Position numbers and translations under genes: made by a program. From Hemibagrus wyckioides (taxonomy: Eukaryota; Chordata; Actinopteri; Siluriformes; Bagridae), in assembly GCF_019097595.1 (NCBI RefSeq), contig NC_080734.1, positions 4,778,392 to 4,842,391 of the forward strand: a DNA stretch of 64,000 nt, read 5' to 3'. Each line of letters begins with the position of its first letter. Position 1 is the stretch's first letter. The notes under the pieces were generated by a model that was given only the letters and a program-made list of their open reading frames with translations, searched no databases and had not been told where the DNA came from. Positions 62,665 to 64,000 of the stretch are shown here, one piece after another.

Positions 62665-63605
62665 ATTAAATCTTCTCACTTGCTTAAGACAGATTCAAAC
62701 ACTAACTGGCAGAGTCACGCGTCAGTGACGTCACTTTACAGACTGGCTAGAGAAGGGCAGTAGGCTGAGAAGCAGTGGACCAGTGGGGACTTTTATCCCG
62801 CCCCCTAATCTGCATAAAACTCTATGCGTGATTTTTGGAATAACAAACACTAACATGCTGGAAAGAACAAACTAGCATCCTTGTGATGTGTTTTATTTAT
62901 TTTTACGAGTACGATATTTATGGCGCGGATTTGACGCCATATAAAACATTCAGGGCTGGATTAAAATCTTTCCGGTCTCGAGACCTATTGATAATGATTA
63001 GCCCTAGCCACGCCCCTTGTTACCAAAGTTATATATTTTCTTGAATAACTGTTCAGTAACCATGGTACCCTGACTGTAATAAAGCACCATAGTAAAACCA
63101 CAGTACACAGTAATCTAGTTTATTAGTACAGAAGCAGGGATTTATCATTAGAATAGGATAAAGAAAACCATCATCATAAGGGTGGTGATAAGGGAATGCA
63201 TCCCGGGTGGGATACTAGTCCATTGTGTGTTAAGATGTGCACACTGTTTCACAACTAAAACCATGTTATAAGTTATAAGTTAAATCTCTTGTCAGAAGCA
63301 ACGAGGTTGACACCAAAAATAATAATTTAACTCAGACTCTGTTTTCTGGGGTTGGTGGTTCGATTTCCAGTCTTGCCCTGTGTATGTGGAGCTTACATGT
63401 TTTCCCTCTGCTTTGTGGGTTTCCTCTGGGTACTCTGGTTTCCTCCCTCAGTCCAAAGACATACATTGTAGGCTGATTGTGTGTGTGTGTGTGCCCTGTG
63501 ATGGACTGTCACTGAAAACACTGTTTGTGTTTTTTTTAAATACAAAATGTTGGACGATGAGACATAATTTGAAATATTTGCAAAGAATGAACTATGTTTT
63601 ACACC

Positions 63606-63644
<39 letters not shown>

Positions 63645-63936
63645 CTTGAGTAACCAGGAGGAAACATTTTGATTATTTTAAATTGAATCTGTTAAATGAA
63701 AACTGTGTGTCAAGGGAGAAAAAAGCCAGGGCCTGAAGTTAGAGACTGAGGGCCCACCCCGTCACATGGCTGGCCTACCTATCTAAGAGGGAAAGTGAGA
63801 GGAAAACGCGTTCTTATCACACATACATACACTATATTGCCAAAAGTTTTGGAACACCCCTCCAAATCATTGAATTCAGGTGTTGTTTTTCAGGGGTTTG
63901 GCTCAGCCCCTTAGTTCCAGTGAAAGGAACTCTTAC
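62665..63936. repeat. Segmental repeat, copy B
   Basis: Same order as copy A (38545-41455) but lacking its 39432-40610 and ~40770-41160 segments. Retains TGACGTCA, 'cgccccctaatctgcataaa', 'tttatggcgcggatttgacg', the (ca)n run and the terminal P-family insertion. 62381-62664 before it is unannotated AT-rich DNA. Confidence 0.85.
63830..63936. mobile_element. Tc1-like remnant, family 'P', copy 5 (truncated)
   Basis: TA-flanked left end 'cactatattgccaaaagttt', then 'ttagttccagtgaaaggaac', cut at about 63936. Same insertion site as copy 4 in segmental copy A. Confidence 0.8.
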
Positions 63937-64000
63937 TGTATTTCGTTGCCTTGTACCCACATGTGCAGTGACAATAAAGTTGAATCTAATCTAATCTAAT
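63937..64000 (+). mobile_element. LINE 3' tail ending in (TCTAA)n
   Basis: 'ttgtacccacatgtgcagtg', then 'acaataaagttgaatctaat' and further ctaat units to the window edge. Same 'gacaataaag' box as the LINE ends at 14.8 and 15.2 kb. Confidence 0.6.

Overview
The window is vertebrate nuclear DNA, most likely from a ray-finned fish. The evidence is split genes with GT-AG introns, fish-like protein sequences, and very many Tc1/mariner, hAT, LINE and SINE copies plus micro- and minisatellites. I cannot name the species. Nothing bacterial or viral was found apart from one retroelement fragment that may be ERV-like.

Genes. (1) parp1 lies on the minus strand. Nine coding exons (719-12790) give about the first 443 residues: Zn1, Zn2, NLS/caspase region, Zn3 and the start of BRCT. 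The rest of the gene runs off the left edge. (2) A complete A2-type adenosine receptor-like GPCR (5149-6306, plus strand) sits antisense inside parp1 intron 4, with an uninterrupted coding region and a spliced-looking 5' leader. (3) An adenylate cyclase type 8-like gene lies on the minus strand. Eighteen coding exons (18272-33756) join in phase to 1193 residues, with both catalytic domains, both six-helix regions and both calmodulin-binding regions recognisable. At least one upstream non-coding exon is inferred, carrying a uORF that ends on the main start codon. A receptor that is probably Gs-coupled and a cyclase therefore share one locus with the NAD+-consuming PARP1. Shared function is inference only.

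Layout. 1-12.8 kb: parp1, the nested receptor, an RTE-type LINE relic, a minisatellite and degenerate tandem arrays. 12.8-18.3 kb: intergenic, with Tc1 fold-back remnants, LINE 3' ends and tandem repeats. 18.3-33.8 kb: the cyclase gene; its introns hold a solo LTR with target-site duplication, Tigger-like MITEs, SINEs and Tc1 derivatives. 34-64 kb: no convincing host gene. This part is accessory repeat DNA: a 62-bp perfect palindrome, a segmental duplication (38.5-41.4 kb against 62.7-63.9 kb, with a third partial copy), a hAT nested in a hAT nested in that repeat (both with 8-bp duplications), an apparently intact Tc1-like transposon, a long-TIR Tc1 whose full-length transposase lacks its second catalytic Asp and is split by an element with inverted LTR-like arms, L1 and L2 LINE remnants, several minisatellites, and a 1-kb array of 21/12-bp units that stays open as a Ser-Gly-Asp-Thr-rich reading frame.

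All calls come from reading the sequence by eye. Exon joins were checked by splice dinucleotides and phase arithmetic, not by alignment software.
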